A DNA stretch of 22,488 nt from JAQYVL01 sp964578935 (GTDB lineage: Bacteria; Desulfobacterota; Desulfobacteria; Desulfobacterales; SURF-7): the NCBI GenBank assembly GCA_964578935.1, contig CAZOEW010000040.1, forward strand, positions 1 through 22,488. The letters are read 5' to 3'. A program made the translations under genes and the position numbers. This document shows positions 15,778-22,488 of the stretch, one piece after another. Position 1 is the stretch's first letter. Every line of letters begins with the position of its first letter. A model generated the notes under the pieces. That model searched no databases. It worked only from the letters and a program-made list of their open reading frames with translations, and was not told where the DNA came from.

Positions 15778-16938
15778 CTAATCCCTTTCCAGTGTGACCA
15801 CAGAATGAAATTGTCCCGCCGGACCCATTACTCCATGGGCAATGGCTGTTTTAGCATGATCAACCTGCCTGTCTCCCGCTTCTCCGCGCAGCTGGAAAGC
15901 TGCTTCAGCGGCGCGAACAAATCCGCCAAGGATCAGGGGATTGCCGGCAAGCATCCCTCCGGACAGGTTTACATTGTTTTTTGACGGACCGTCAGCATCC
16001 AGCCATTGTGCACCTTTCCCGTCATCACATAGACCGATGCCTTCCGCCCACATGGGAAGCTGATACGCGTATTGATCGGACACCTCAATCACATCAAAAG
16101 CGGATTTGGGATCAGATATTCCAGCCCTTTTATACGCTCTTTCAGCGGCTTTTTTTAATGCAAAATTCGAGACAAGGTCACGGTCGCCGAGAAAGAAACT
16201 GTCCATGCAGTTCCCGACACCGGTAATCCAGACCGGATTGCCACATATTTTTCTGGCAACATCTTCAACCGCCAGAATCATTCCCACAGCTCCGTCCGAT
16301 ACCGGATACGCATGGAGTTCACGAATGGGATCTGCCAGCATTTCCGAAGTCATTACCTCTTCGACAGACACCTTCCCGGTGCCTCTGGTGTATGGATTTT
16401 TTGACGCATATTCTCTTGCCCGGACAACAATTTTCGCCAGCTGCTCATCGGTTACGCCGGATTTGTCTCCATATGCCTGGGCCTGCAGGCCGGCCGCGGC
16501 ACAGAAGTCAAGCCCCACCGGACGGGTGAAAAACGGGTCAAACGCAACATGCGTCACCATGTTTCGGCTCTGGGCCTGGGATTCTTTGCAATGGCCAAGC
16601 AGCAGGACGATATCGTTATGTCCCGATTGAATTGCGGCAAGACCGTAATATAATGCCTGGATTCCTTCCTGTGCGATTTTTTCTTCACACCCGAAGTGTG
16701 CGCCAAGCACATCCGTCATCGCGTTGTCTGAAATGGTCCGGGCATCAAACACATCATCTGATACGCTGATGCTCATGTCGATACCGGTTGCTCCCTTTAC
16801 ATGCCGCGAGAATGTGATATCAACCTGCTCCCGAAGCGCTTCTATCACTTCCAGCGCCATACCCTGAAATCGAATGTCTTTTTTATTGCGCTCAAATGTT
16901 GTCTGCGCAACCGCACAAATACCAACTTTTTTTGCCAT
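15778..16938 (-). CDS. thiolase-fold protein lacking the nucleophilic Cys (cassette B, subunit B)
   Basis: A 386-residue paralogue of the protein at 9738-10883, with shared DDVFDARTISDN, GHCKES, AYQLPMWAEG and GEAGDRQVD. The nucleophile position is A89 (EEKIAQEG) and GHP is GNP (MLAGNPLILGG), as in the cassette A copy. It probably pairs with the next gene's product. The frame is open to 16977, but the ATG at 16938 is preferred: a seven-G Shine-Dalgarno (16946-16952) lies just upstream, and the protein then begins MAKKVGICAVAQ, matching MSGKVAVCAVAQ of the paralogue. It is the first enzyme gene after the TetR and PHP genes. Confidence 0.87.
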   Translation of the reverse strand: MAKKVGICAVAQTTFERNKKDIRFQGMALEVIEALREQVDITFSRHVKGATGIDMSISVSDDVFDARTISDNAMTDVLGAHFGCEEKIAQEGIQALYYGLAAIQSGHNDIVLLLGHCKESQAQSRNMVTHVAFDPFFTRPVGLDFCAAAGLQAQAYGDKSGVTDEQLAKIVVRAREYASKNPYTRGTGKVSVEEVMTSEMLADPIRELHAYPVSDGAVGMILAVEDVARKICGNPVWITGVGNCMDSFFLGDRDLVSNFALKKAAERAYKRAGISDPKSAFDVIEVSDQYAYQLPMWAEGIGLCDDGKGAQWLDADGPSKNNVNLSGGMLAGNPLILGGFVRAAEAAFQLRGEAGDRQVDHAKTAIAHGVMGPAGQFHSVVTLERD

Positions 16939-16945
16939 TATTATG

Positions 16946-16952
16946 CCCCCCC
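16946..16952 (-). promoter_or_regulatory. homopolymeric G7 Shine-Dalgarno
   Basis: Seven consecutive G on the minus strand, 7 bases before the ATG at 16938. This decides that start over the upstream in-frame ATG at 16977, and it mirrors the G7 run of the paralogous gene. Confidence 0.6.
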
Positions 16953-16977
16953 TTAATTTGAATTTGCGATGAAACAT

Positions 16978-17550
16978 TTATTTTGAGAACAAATAATTTG
17001 TTTCCGTGTAACAATTCCAGAAATCCCCGTTTTTTATTGTCCGTATAATGTTGTCCTTGTTCCGCATGCAATCGGTTTCAATCCATGCTCTTCCGCATCC
17101 CAGGCGGGTGTGAGAGTCATCGGTTGCGACTTTTGAAAATGGGATGTCGTCAATTTCGTATTCCGGAGTTCGAAAACCTTTGGATGTCACTTCCACCGCA
17201 TCAATCGGGTATCTTTCAGAAACAGCGTTAATACGATCAATGACCTTTTCCATGGGGAGATCCAGTTCCGAGGGATGGTTGAAAATATGAAGCACATCGC
17301 TGTCACCGTAAATCTTGTTGACATGAACATATCCTTTTTCAAAAACAGTCAATTCCACCCCTGTAAAAATAATCAAGTCCGTTTTTATCTCTTTTATCGA
17401 TTTGTAACAGTCGGGCCGCATCAGGTAGTCATGATCCGTCAGCGCGATAAAATCAAATCCCAGGCCCGAATAAACGCGAATTACCTCTTCTATGGAAAGT
17501 TCTCCGTCTGAACAGGTCGTATGAATATGCAGGCCGCCCTTCAAGTGCAT
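16978..17550 (-). CDS. PHP-domain metal-dependent hydrolase
   Basis: A 190-residue PHP (polymerase and histidinol phosphatase) domain protein, a metal-dependent phosphoesterase fold. Metal-binding motifs are in the usual order: H8-x-H10 with D15 (LHIHTTCSDG), DHD (39-41), E66 (GVE), H92 (FNHP) and D145/H147 (TDDSH). No other domain is present. Its ATG lies within the end of the TetR gene (10-bp overlap), so the two are translationally coupled. The gap to the thiolase-like start is 39 bp, most of it within that gene's open upstream extension. Hydrolysis of a phosphoester, perhaps a nucleotide or a by-product of the pathway, is a family-level guess; the substrate is unknown and the link to acyl-CoA metabolism is unexplained. 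Confidence 0.85.
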   Translation of the reverse strand: MHLKGGLHIHTTCSDGELSIEEVIRVYSGLGFDFIALTDHDYLMRPDCYKSIKEIKTDLIIFTGVELTVFEKGYVHVNKIYGDSDVLHIFNHPSELDLPMEKVIDRINAVSERYPIDAVEVTSKGFRTPEYEIDDIPFSKVATDDSHTRLGCGRAWIETDCMRNKDNIIRTIKNGDFWNCYTETNYLFSK

Positions 17551-18215
17551 GATTTCTTGTCCAGCAAATTGTTGACTCCGCCGAGAATGAACGCTACCGC
17601 GTCCCGGCCGATAATTTTTAAATCTTTGGATTGATCCTGCCAGAACAGGTACTGGTAGGCGACCCGTTCGTAAATGCCCATGATACTCACGGCGATCACC
17701 TCGGCTGAAAATTTTCCTTTGAATGTAAATCCCTCGTTTTTACTGACAGCCAATAAAGCATTCCGGACATCACTGGTACATTTATCAAAAAGCGTTTTCC
17801 GGTGTTTTTCCACCAGAGGGCTCTGCCCAGCGGATTCCCGAAAGATAATGGCGCATTTTTCAGGGTAATTGAAGCAGAAATCTTCAAAAAACGCATACCC
17901 GGCCAGTTTGAAACTTTCGATGGTGGCACCTTGTTTTAAAAATACAGATCCAAGGGTACTGCGAAGCAGGTAACCGATTTCATCCATCAGCTGGATAATA
18001 AGGTCTTCCTTGTTTTTAAAATAGAAATAAACCGCCCCGACGGAAACTTCAGAGGCATTGGCGATCTGTTCCATGCTTGCCTTATGATACCCGACTGTTG
18101 CAAAAAGCGTTTCCGCAGCCTTTAAGATCGTTTGATACCGATGTTCCCGCTCCCGCTGACGCCGAAGTGCTGATCGGGATAACGGTTCACTTGTTGATGT
18201 TTTTTTAGCGGGCAT
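17541..18215 (-). CDS. TetR/AcrR family transcriptional regulator
   Basis: A 224-residue TetR-family repressor. The N-terminal helix-turn-helix is at about 26-75 (ILKAAETLFATVGYHKASMEQIANASEVSVGAVYFYFKNKEDL in outline: TLFATVGYHKASM, then VGAVYFYFKNKEDL), preceded by a basic segment (RSALRRQREREHR). The C-terminal ligand domain (about 80-224) is typical in length. As the first recognisable gene of the operon, it probably autoregulates it and senses an acyl-CoA or acid intermediate (inference from position). The ATG at 18215 has AAGGA nine bases upstream and overlaps the end of a small upstream ORF; the 3' end overlaps the PHP gene. Confidence 0.9.
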   Translation of the reverse strand: MPAKKTSTSEPLSRSALRRQREREHRYQTILKAAETLFATVGYHKASMEQIANASEVSVGAVYFYFKNKEDLIIQLMDEIGYLLRSTLGSVFLKQGATIESFKLAGYAFFEDFCFNYPEKCAIIFRESAGQSPLVEKHRKTLFDKCTSDVRNALLAVSKNEGFTFKGKFSAEVIAVSIMGIYERVAYQYLFWQDQSKDLKIIGRDAVAFILGGVNNLLDKKSCT

Positions 18216-18495
18216 AAGCGTTCCTTCTTAATTTAAGCAAGCCAGGGACTGTGCCGGTGATTTTTCCGTATTTTGTGCAGATGAATGCCTGTTCCGGGGC
18301 GTTGCCGGTCATGTACCTGGAAGCGATGCGTTTTTTAAATGCTTCCACGTCAACCTGTTTTTTGAGATCCTGTTCCCGTATCCGGGAGGCAATCTCTTTG
18401 TTGAACACCAGCTTTTCTTGGGTGAATGCACAATCCATCCGAATCTCTTGATTCATTTCAATGTAAGAGTAAATAGAGTTTTTAAGGTTGTTCAT
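18205..18495 (-). CDS. small hypothetical protein upstream of the TetR gene
   Basis: An open frame of 96 residues from the ATG at 18495, extending to a TTG at 18534. The frame looks coding: charged, helical composition (EKLVFNKEIASRIREQDLKK), C-terminus GLLKLRRNAYAR, and an 11-bp overlap with the TetR start typical of coupled genes. No family is recognised and no strong Shine-Dalgarno precedes any candidate start; internal ATGs at 18456 and 18438 are possible. A promoter-like TTGACA at 18535-18540 would place the transcript start only about 10 bases before 18495, which favours a later start or a leaderless message. It could also be simply the leader region of the tetR transcript. Confidence 0.4.
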   Translation of the reverse strand: MNNLKNSIYSYIEMNQEIRMDCAFTQEKLVFNKEIASRIREQDLKKQVDVEAFKKRIASRYMTGNAPEQAFICTKYGKITGTVPGLLKLRRNAYAR

Positions 18496-18511
18496 AAAAT
18501 GAATTTGATTC

Positions 18512-18540
18512 AACTTTAAAATCCAATTCAGCAATTGTCA
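18512..18540 (-). promoter_or_regulatory. candidate sigma70 promoter for the tetR-led operon
   Basis: On the minus strand, a perfect -35 box TTGACA (18540-18535) is followed after 17 bp by TAAAGT (18517-18512), a 4/6 match to the -10 consensus. It is correctly placed upstream of the small ORF and the TetR gene, and no better candidate is seen in the 300-bp divergent region. Confidence 0.5.
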
Positions 18541-18552
18541 AGGATTTTTTGC

Positions 18553-18583
18553 GCAGATTTCAAATTCGGTTGTTTTAATCTGC
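18553..18583. promoter_or_regulatory. inverted repeat upstream of the tetR promoter (possible operator)
   Basis: Arms GCAGATT and AATCTGC (18553-18559 and 18577-18583) are perfect 7-bp inverted repeats with 17 bp between them, just upstream of the TTGACA box. The dyad size fits a regulator site, but the spacer is long for a TetR operator, so this is tentative. Confidence 0.3.
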
Positions 18584-18721
18584 AACCCCCATCCCGGCCA
18601 TTCAGGGTAAAACTAAAAAATTTTTACTGACCGGGGGATCACTTTGCTGCTGTGTTTTATGGAATGCGGTTTAATCAGCGGCATTTTAATGGGCTGCTAC
18701 CCAGGTGATTCATATTTCCAT

Positions 18722-18748
18722 TTGAATATTTTTTTATCCTGTTATACT
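18722..18748 (+). promoter_or_regulatory. candidate promoter for ettA
   Basis: TTGAAT (18722-18727) and an extended -10, TGTTATACT (TATACT at 18743-18748), stand 15 bp apart. The short spacing is offset by the TG extension. This would start transcription near 18755, about 80 bases before the ettA ATG. Confidence 0.45.
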
Positions 18749-18757
18749 CTTTCAAGA

Positions 18758-18781
18758 CAGATGAAAAATATTTTTTATCTG
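18758..18781. promoter_or_regulatory. 24-bp AT-rich palindrome in the ettA leader
   Basis: Twelve-base half-sites centred between 18769 and 18770 are self-complementary in 11 of 12 positions, with one G-T. The palindrome begins about 10 bp after the putative -10, so it would lie at the transcript start: either an operator or a 5' leader hairpin. Confidence 0.45.
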
Positions 18782-18837
18782 GCTGATTAAAAAAGAGATC
18801 GATTGCTTGTGAAACAATAAGGGAGGTTGTTCAACAA

Positions 18838-20523
18838 ATGAACATTGAACTGAACAAGGTGATTTACTCCATGATCGGGGTAAGCAAGTACCATAATAAA
18901 AAGCCGGTACTGAAAGATATTTCCCTTTCATATTTTTATGGTGCCAAGATCGGGGTTTTGGGGCTGAACGGATCCGGGAAAAGCTCTCTTTTACGGATTC
19001 TGGCGGGTGTGGACAAAGAATTTAATGGCGAAACCGTTCTATCCAAGGGATATACAGTTGGCTTTCTGGAACAGGAGCCGCTGCTTGATAATACAAAAAG
19101 TGTGCGGCAAATTGTTGAAGAAGGGGTTCAGGAAACCGTTGATCTGATGAATGAATTTAACACCATCAACGATCAGTTTGCTGAACCGATGTCTGATGAA
19201 GAGATGGATAAGCTAATCCAGCGTCAATCAAAAGTGCAGGAAAAGCTTGATGCCCTGGATGCCTGGGATCTGGATTCGCGGCTCACGATGGCAATGGATG
19301 CCCTGCGCTGCCCCGAAGGGGACACCCCGGTAAAAGTTCTCTCTGGTGGAGAGAGGCGACGGGTTGCTCTCTGCCGTCTGTTACTGCAAAAACCGGATAT
19401 CCTCCTGCTTGACGAGCCTACAAACCATCTGGATGCAGAGTCAATAGCCTGGTTGGAGCATCACCTGCAGCAATATCCAGGCACCATAATCGCTGTAACC
19501 CATGATCGATATTTTCTTGATAATGTTGCCGGCTGGATTCTGGAACTGGATCGGGGGCACGGCATACCCTGGAAGGGAAATTATTCTTCCTGGTTGGAGC
19601 AGAAACAGACTCGTCTAAAGCAGGAAGAAAAAACAGAATCAGAACGGCAGAAAACGCTGAAGCGGGAACTCGAATGGATTCGGCTGTCCCCAAAAGGGCG
19701 CAGAACAAAATCAAGGGCGCGCATCAGTTCATACGAGAAACTGCTTGAGCAGGAAAATGAAAAACTAGACAAAGATCTGGAGATTTACATTCCTCCCGGA
19801 CCTCGTTTGGGCAAGGTTGTCATTGAAGCGGACAATGTGACCAAGGCATACGGCAGGAACCTGCTCATGGAAAAGCTGTCGTTCAGCCTTCCGCCAGGCG
19901 GAATTGTGGGGATTATCGGTCCCAACGGCGCCGGTAAAACAACGCTTTTCAGGATGATAACCAATCAGGAGGTCCCGGATTCCGGAACGATTAAAATCGC
20001 TGATACCGTACGGTTGGCCTATGTAGACCAGAGCCGGGACAGTCTTGAACCCGACAAAAACATCTGGGAGATGATTTCGGACGGGCAGGATACCATTCAG
20101 CTTGGTAGTCGTTTTGTCAACTCCAGGGCTTATGTCGCCAGATTTAATTTTTCCGGGTCTGATCAACAGAAAAAGGTCGGGAGCCTGTCGGGTGGCGAGC
20201 GCAACCGTGTTCATCTTGCAAGAATGCTCAAAGAGGGTGCGAATGTGCTGCTGCTGGATGAACCGACCAACGATCTGGATGTCAACACCATGAGGGCTCT
20301 GGAAGAAGCACTGGAAAATTTTGCGGGCTGTGCGGTTATCATCAGTCATGACCGCTGGTTTCTGGACAGGATTGCCACTCATATTCTGGCCTTTGAAGGG
20401 GAAAGCAAGGTGACCTGGTTTGAAGGAAATTATTCGGACTATGAGGAGGATAGACACAAGAGGCTTGGTATTGAGGCGGATCAGCCTCGGCGAATTAAGT
20501 ATCGGCAGCTAACCCGGGAGTGA
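18838..20523 (+). CDS. ettA: ABC-F ATPase EttA (energy-dependent translational throttle)
   Basis: A 561-residue ABC-F protein with two ATPase domains and no membrane segments, aligning along its length with E. coli EttA (555 aa). ABC1: Walker A GLNGSGKSS (42-50), signature LSGGERRRVALCRLLL, Walker B LLLDEPTNHLDAES. The arm-motif insertion follows ABC1's Walker A region (about 95-150). The interdomain linker (PtIM) contains KRELEWIRLSPKGRRTKSRAR. ABC2: GPNGAGKTTLF, LSGGERNRVHLARML, LLLDEPTNDLD and SHDRWFLDRIATHIL. EttA binds the ribosomal E site and gates the first elongation steps according to ATP/ADP. The ATG at 18838 follows AGGGAGG at a somewhat long spacing; the N-terminus matches E. coli EttA in offset. 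It is transcribed divergently from the acyl-CoA operon and is functionally unrelated housekeeping. Confidence 0.95.
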   Translation: MNIELNKVIYSMIGVSKYHNKKPVLKDISLSYFYGAKIGVLGLNGSGKSSLLRILAGVDKEFNGETVLSKGYTVGFLEQEPLLDNTKSVRQIVEEGVQETVDLMNEFNTINDQFAEPMSDEEMDKLIQRQSKVQEKLDALDAWDLDSRLTMAMDALRCPEGDTPVKVLSGGERRRVALCRLLLQKPDILLLDEPTNHLDAESIAWLEHHLQQYPGTIIAVTHDRYFLDNVAGWILELDRGHGIPWKGNYSSWLEQKQTRLKQEEKTESERQKTLKRELEWIRLSPKGRRTKSRARISSYEKLLEQENEKLDKDLEIYIPPGPRLGKVVIEADNVTKAYGRNLLMEKLSFSLPPGGIVGIIGPNGAGKTTLFRMITNQEVPDSGTIKIADTVRLAYVDQSRDSLEPDKNIWEMISDGQDTIQLGSRFVNSRAYVARFNFSGSDQQKKVGSLSGGERNRVHLARMLKEGANVLLLDEPTNDLDVNTMRALEEALENFAGCAVIISHDRWFLDRIATHILAFEGESKVTWFEGNYSDYEEDRHKRLGIEADQPRRIKYRQLTRE

Positions 20524-20556
20524 TCAGCCAATCGGAAAAGTTTATTCCTGTTTCTC

Positions 20557-20624
20557 CTTGCTGCAAGGCAGCAGGATGATATGAAACCTGTTGGAAATTC
20601 AAGGTTAAAATTTTTCCATTAACC
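20557..20624 (+). terminator. weak hairpins after ettA, possible terminator
   Basis: A stem at 20557-20575 (8 bp with one G-T, 3-base loop) and another at 20603-20608/20619-20624 (GGTTAA/TTAACC) lie between ettA and the next gene. The second has T5 only seven bases after its stem, and neither is a textbook terminator. Nothing else is evident in the 189-bp gap. Confidence 0.25.
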
Positions 20625-20712
20625 GCTTCGTTTTTCAGAAAAATATCAGCATTTTTACCGACACGACACGTTAAATGGAATTCCTTCTTTTTCAAAACCG
20701 GAGGACTTGTGA

Positions 20713-22488
20713 ATGGTCCAGAAACCTTCTGATGAAGTATCGGCGCAACGAATTAAAACATTAGAAAAAGAAATTACCGCGCCCAAGCAAAACAAGGAGG
20801 TGCTATCCCTCAGTGAGGCGGAACTCCGCGCCACGCTCTATGGCATCGGGGATGCCGTCATAATGACCGACATCAAAGGACGCGTGATACAGGTGAACCC
20901 GATGGCCGAACAAGTAATCGGGTGGAGCGAGGCGGAGGCATTTGGAAAGCCGCTGGAAGAAATTTTTTACATCGTCGATGAGGAGACTCATCGCCAGGTG
21001 GCGACTCCCCTGGCAAGTGTCTTGCGCATGGGGGCGGCGGCAAGGTTAAGCGACAAGACGCTGCTCATCACCCGGGATGGAAAGGAATGCCCTGTTGCCG
21101 GCTTTGGTTCGCCGCTCTTGGATGCGCAGAAAAACATCACCGGCATGACGTTGATCTTTCGTGGTCAGACCCTGGAGCGCCTGACAAAGCGCTTTATTGA
21201 AGTTCACCATTCTTTAATCGAATTCGCTGCCACGCATACGCTTCATGAGCTTTTGACCAAAGCGCTGGACGAAGTGGAAGACTTTGTGAACAGTCCCATA
21301 GGATTTTATCACTTTGTGGAGCAGGATCAGAAGACCCTTTCTCTGCAGCAATGGTCCACTCGAACACTGAATGAATTCTGTACCGCAGCGGGAAGGGAGA
21401 ATCACTACGAAATTGATAAGGCCGGCGTCTGGGTGGACTGCGTATACGAAAAAAAACCGGTAATTCACAACAACTATGCATCGCTTCCGCACAAGAAGGG
21501 AATGCCGGAAGGTCATGCCGCAATAATCCGTGAACTGGTGGTGCCGGTAATACGGGAAGACAAGATCGTCGCCATCCTTGGAGTGGGAAACAAACCGGAT
21601 GAATACACGCAACAGGACATGGAGATCGTTTCTTACTTTGCCGACTTAACCTGGGAGATCGTCAGGCAAAAACGGGCTGAGGAGGCGATGAAGGAGAGTG
21701 AGCAGCGATACAGAGAACTATTTGAATATTCGCTTGACTGTATTTATCTATATGACTTTCAAGGGAATTTTATTGAAGCGAACACCGCCTCTTTAGACTT
21801 ATTTGGATACACCCGGAAGGAGCTCAAATCTCTTAATTTCGCATCGTTATTGAGTGGTGATGACTTATTAAGAGCATTTAATGCCGTGAAAGAGATTATG
21901 GAAACGGGTTCCCGAAATGATTTTTTTGAATATAAAGCAAAAAAGAAAAATGGTGAATATGTATATGTTGAATCCAAAAGCTCTTTAATACACCGTGATG
22001 GCGTACCTTACGCTATCATGGGAACCGCACGAGACATTACCGTGCGCAAAAATGCTGAAGAGGCGCTTCGGCGAAGCGAAGCAAAATTCCGGGGGCTTGT
22101 TGAGGCGACCTCTGATTGGATATGGGAAACCGATACAAAAGGCGTCTACACATATGTCAGTCCACAGGTTAAAGTCATGCTTGGATACAAACCAGAGGAG
22201 GTTGTCGGAAAAAGCCCGTTCGATCTGATGCCTCCTGAAGAGGCGGAACGAATTGCGAAACTCTTCAAGGATGCTTCAGAAAGAGGCGAACCAATTGTTG
22301 CGTTAGAGAATATCAATCTTCACAAAGACGGATGCCGAAAAGTTCTGGAGACAAGTGGCGTTCCGTTTTTCAGCAAGACGGGAAAGATCATCGGTTACCG
22401 AGGGATTGATCGCGATATCACAGAGCATAAGCGGGCTGAAGAGGAGAAAAGGAAAATTCTTGAATTTGCCGCGGAGCAGAGCAAGCAC
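20713..22488 (+). CDS. multi-sensor PAS-GAF-PAS-PAS signalling protein, probably a histidine kinase (partial, runs off the window)
   Basis: The frame is open from the ATG at 20713 to the window end, 592 residues with no stop. GGAGG lies eight bases upstream. Domains: a short coiled N-terminus; PAS 1 (about 34-150; GDAVIMTDIKGRVIQVNP); a GAF domain (about 160-320; SPIGFYHF, HKKGMPEGH, VPVIREDKIVAILGVGN); PAS 2 (about 328-448; DCIYLYDFQGNFIEANT, ending TARDITVRKNAEE); PAS 3 (about 452-576; DWIWETDTKGVYTYVSP, ending DRDITEHKRAEEEKR); then the start of a coiled coil. No transmembrane segment is seen, so it is probably cytoplasmic. The output domain lies beyond the edge: histidine kinase is most common for this layout, while a diguanylate cyclase or response-regulator output cannot be excluded. 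Confidence 0.88.
   Translation, partial: MVQKPSDEVSAQRIKTLEKEITAPKQNKEVLSLSEAELRATLYGIGDAVIMTDIKGRVIQVNPMAEQVIGWSEAEAFGKPLEEIFYIVDEETHRQVATPLASVLRMGAAARLSDKTLLITRDGKECPVAGFGSPLLDAQKNITGMTLIFRGQTLERLTKRFIEVHHSLIEFAATHTLHELLTKALDEVEDFVNSPIGFYHFVEQDQKTLSLQQWSTRTLNEFCTAAGRENHYEIDKAGVWVDCVYEKKPVIHNNYASLPHKKGMPEGHAAIIRELVVPVIREDKIVAILGVGNKPDEYTQQDMEIVSYFADLTWEIVRQKRAEEAMKESEQRYRELFEYSLDCIYLYDFQGNFIEANTASLDLFGYTRKELKSLNFASLLSGDDLLRAFNAVKEIMETGSRNDFFEYKAKKKNGEYVYVESKSSLIHRDGVPYAIMGTARDITVRKNAEEALRRSEAKFRGLVEATSDWIWETDTKGVYTYVSPQVKVMLGYKPEEVVGKSPFDLMPPEEAERIAKLFKDASERGEPIVALENINLHKDGCRKVLETSGVPFFSKTGKIIGYRGIDRDITEHKRAEEEKRKILEFAAEQSKH

Noticed and set aside
15126..15797. Plus-strand open frame of 223 codons
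   Set aside because: Antisense to the cassette B thiolase-fold gene; it resembles the shadow at 9171-9938 only because the sense genes are paralogous.
19765..20457. Minus-strand open frame of 230 codons inside ettA
   Set aside because: Antisense to the second ATPase domain of EttA, which is conserved throughout.
21214..21612. Minus-strand frames opposite the PAS/GAF gene
   Set aside because: The plus-strand frame from 20713 is uninterrupted for 592 codons and carries PAS and GAF motifs.
1..22488. tRNA or rRNA genes, CRISPR arrays, insertion sequences, transposases, att sites
   Set aside because: I saw no tRNA-like cloverleaf, rRNA segment, regular repeat-spacer array, transposase motif or terminal inverted repeats; the only long repeats are the SCP2 copies and the paralogous cassettes.

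Overview
The window is about 22.5 kb from a bacterial genome or metagenome bin. The gene content (an operon rich in acyl-CoA enzymes, no oxygenases, an Old Yellow Enzyme-type dienoyl-CoA reductase, an EttA ABC-F protein and a PAS/GAF sensor) and the moderate GC suggest a Desulfobacterota-like anaerobe that degrades organic acids. That placement is inference; no rRNA or other phylogenetic marker is present.

Layout. From about 18.5 kb down to 50 bp, every gene is on the minus strand, with short gaps or overlaps, and looks like one long operon. In transcription order it reads: small hypothetical ORF, TetR regulator, PHP-domain protein, two thiolase-fold proteins, an acyl-CoA synthetase fused to tandem SCP2 domains and a DUF35 zinc-ribbon/OB module, a DUF35-MaoC fusion, a second pair of thiolase-fold proteins, an SCP2-DUF35 protein, a stand-alone DUF35 protein, two crotonase-family proteins, an acyl-CoA dehydrogenase, an MDMPI/DinB-like protein, a second acyl-CoA dehydrogenase, and a FadH-like Fe-S flavoprotein. 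On the plus strand, divergent from this operon, lie ettA (18.8-20.5 kb) and a multi-PAS/GAF sensor protein that runs off the right edge.

The most interesting part is 7.2-16.9 kb. It holds two paralogous cassettes in the same order (thiolase-like B, thiolase-like A, SCP2-DUF35, DUF35). In the promoter-proximal copy the SCP2-DUF35 gene is fused behind an acyl-CoA synthetase and has extra, nearly identical SCP2 repeats, and the small DUF35 gene carries a C-terminal MaoC hydratase. All four thiolase-fold proteins lack the nucleophilic cysteine, and the GHP histidine is asparagine. They may therefore act as DUF35-dependent C-C lyases or aldolases, or in some other non-thiolytic role, rather than as ordinary thiolases. 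A run of 100 N (12820-12919) sits inside the SCP2 tandem repeat. The flanks show it is a collapsed-repeat assembly gap, not the true distance.

Working model (inference): a carboxylic acid is activated by the synthetase, carried on SCP2 domains, dehydrogenated by the acyl-CoA dehydrogenases, hydrated by crotonase or MaoC enzymes, and cleaved by a thiolase-fold/DUF35 complex. The dienoyl-CoA reductase would deal with unsaturated intermediates, and TetR would control the whole set. The substrate cannot be read from the sequence; a branched, cyclic or steroid/terpenoid-like acid would fit the Cys-less thiolase/DUF35/SCP2 content.
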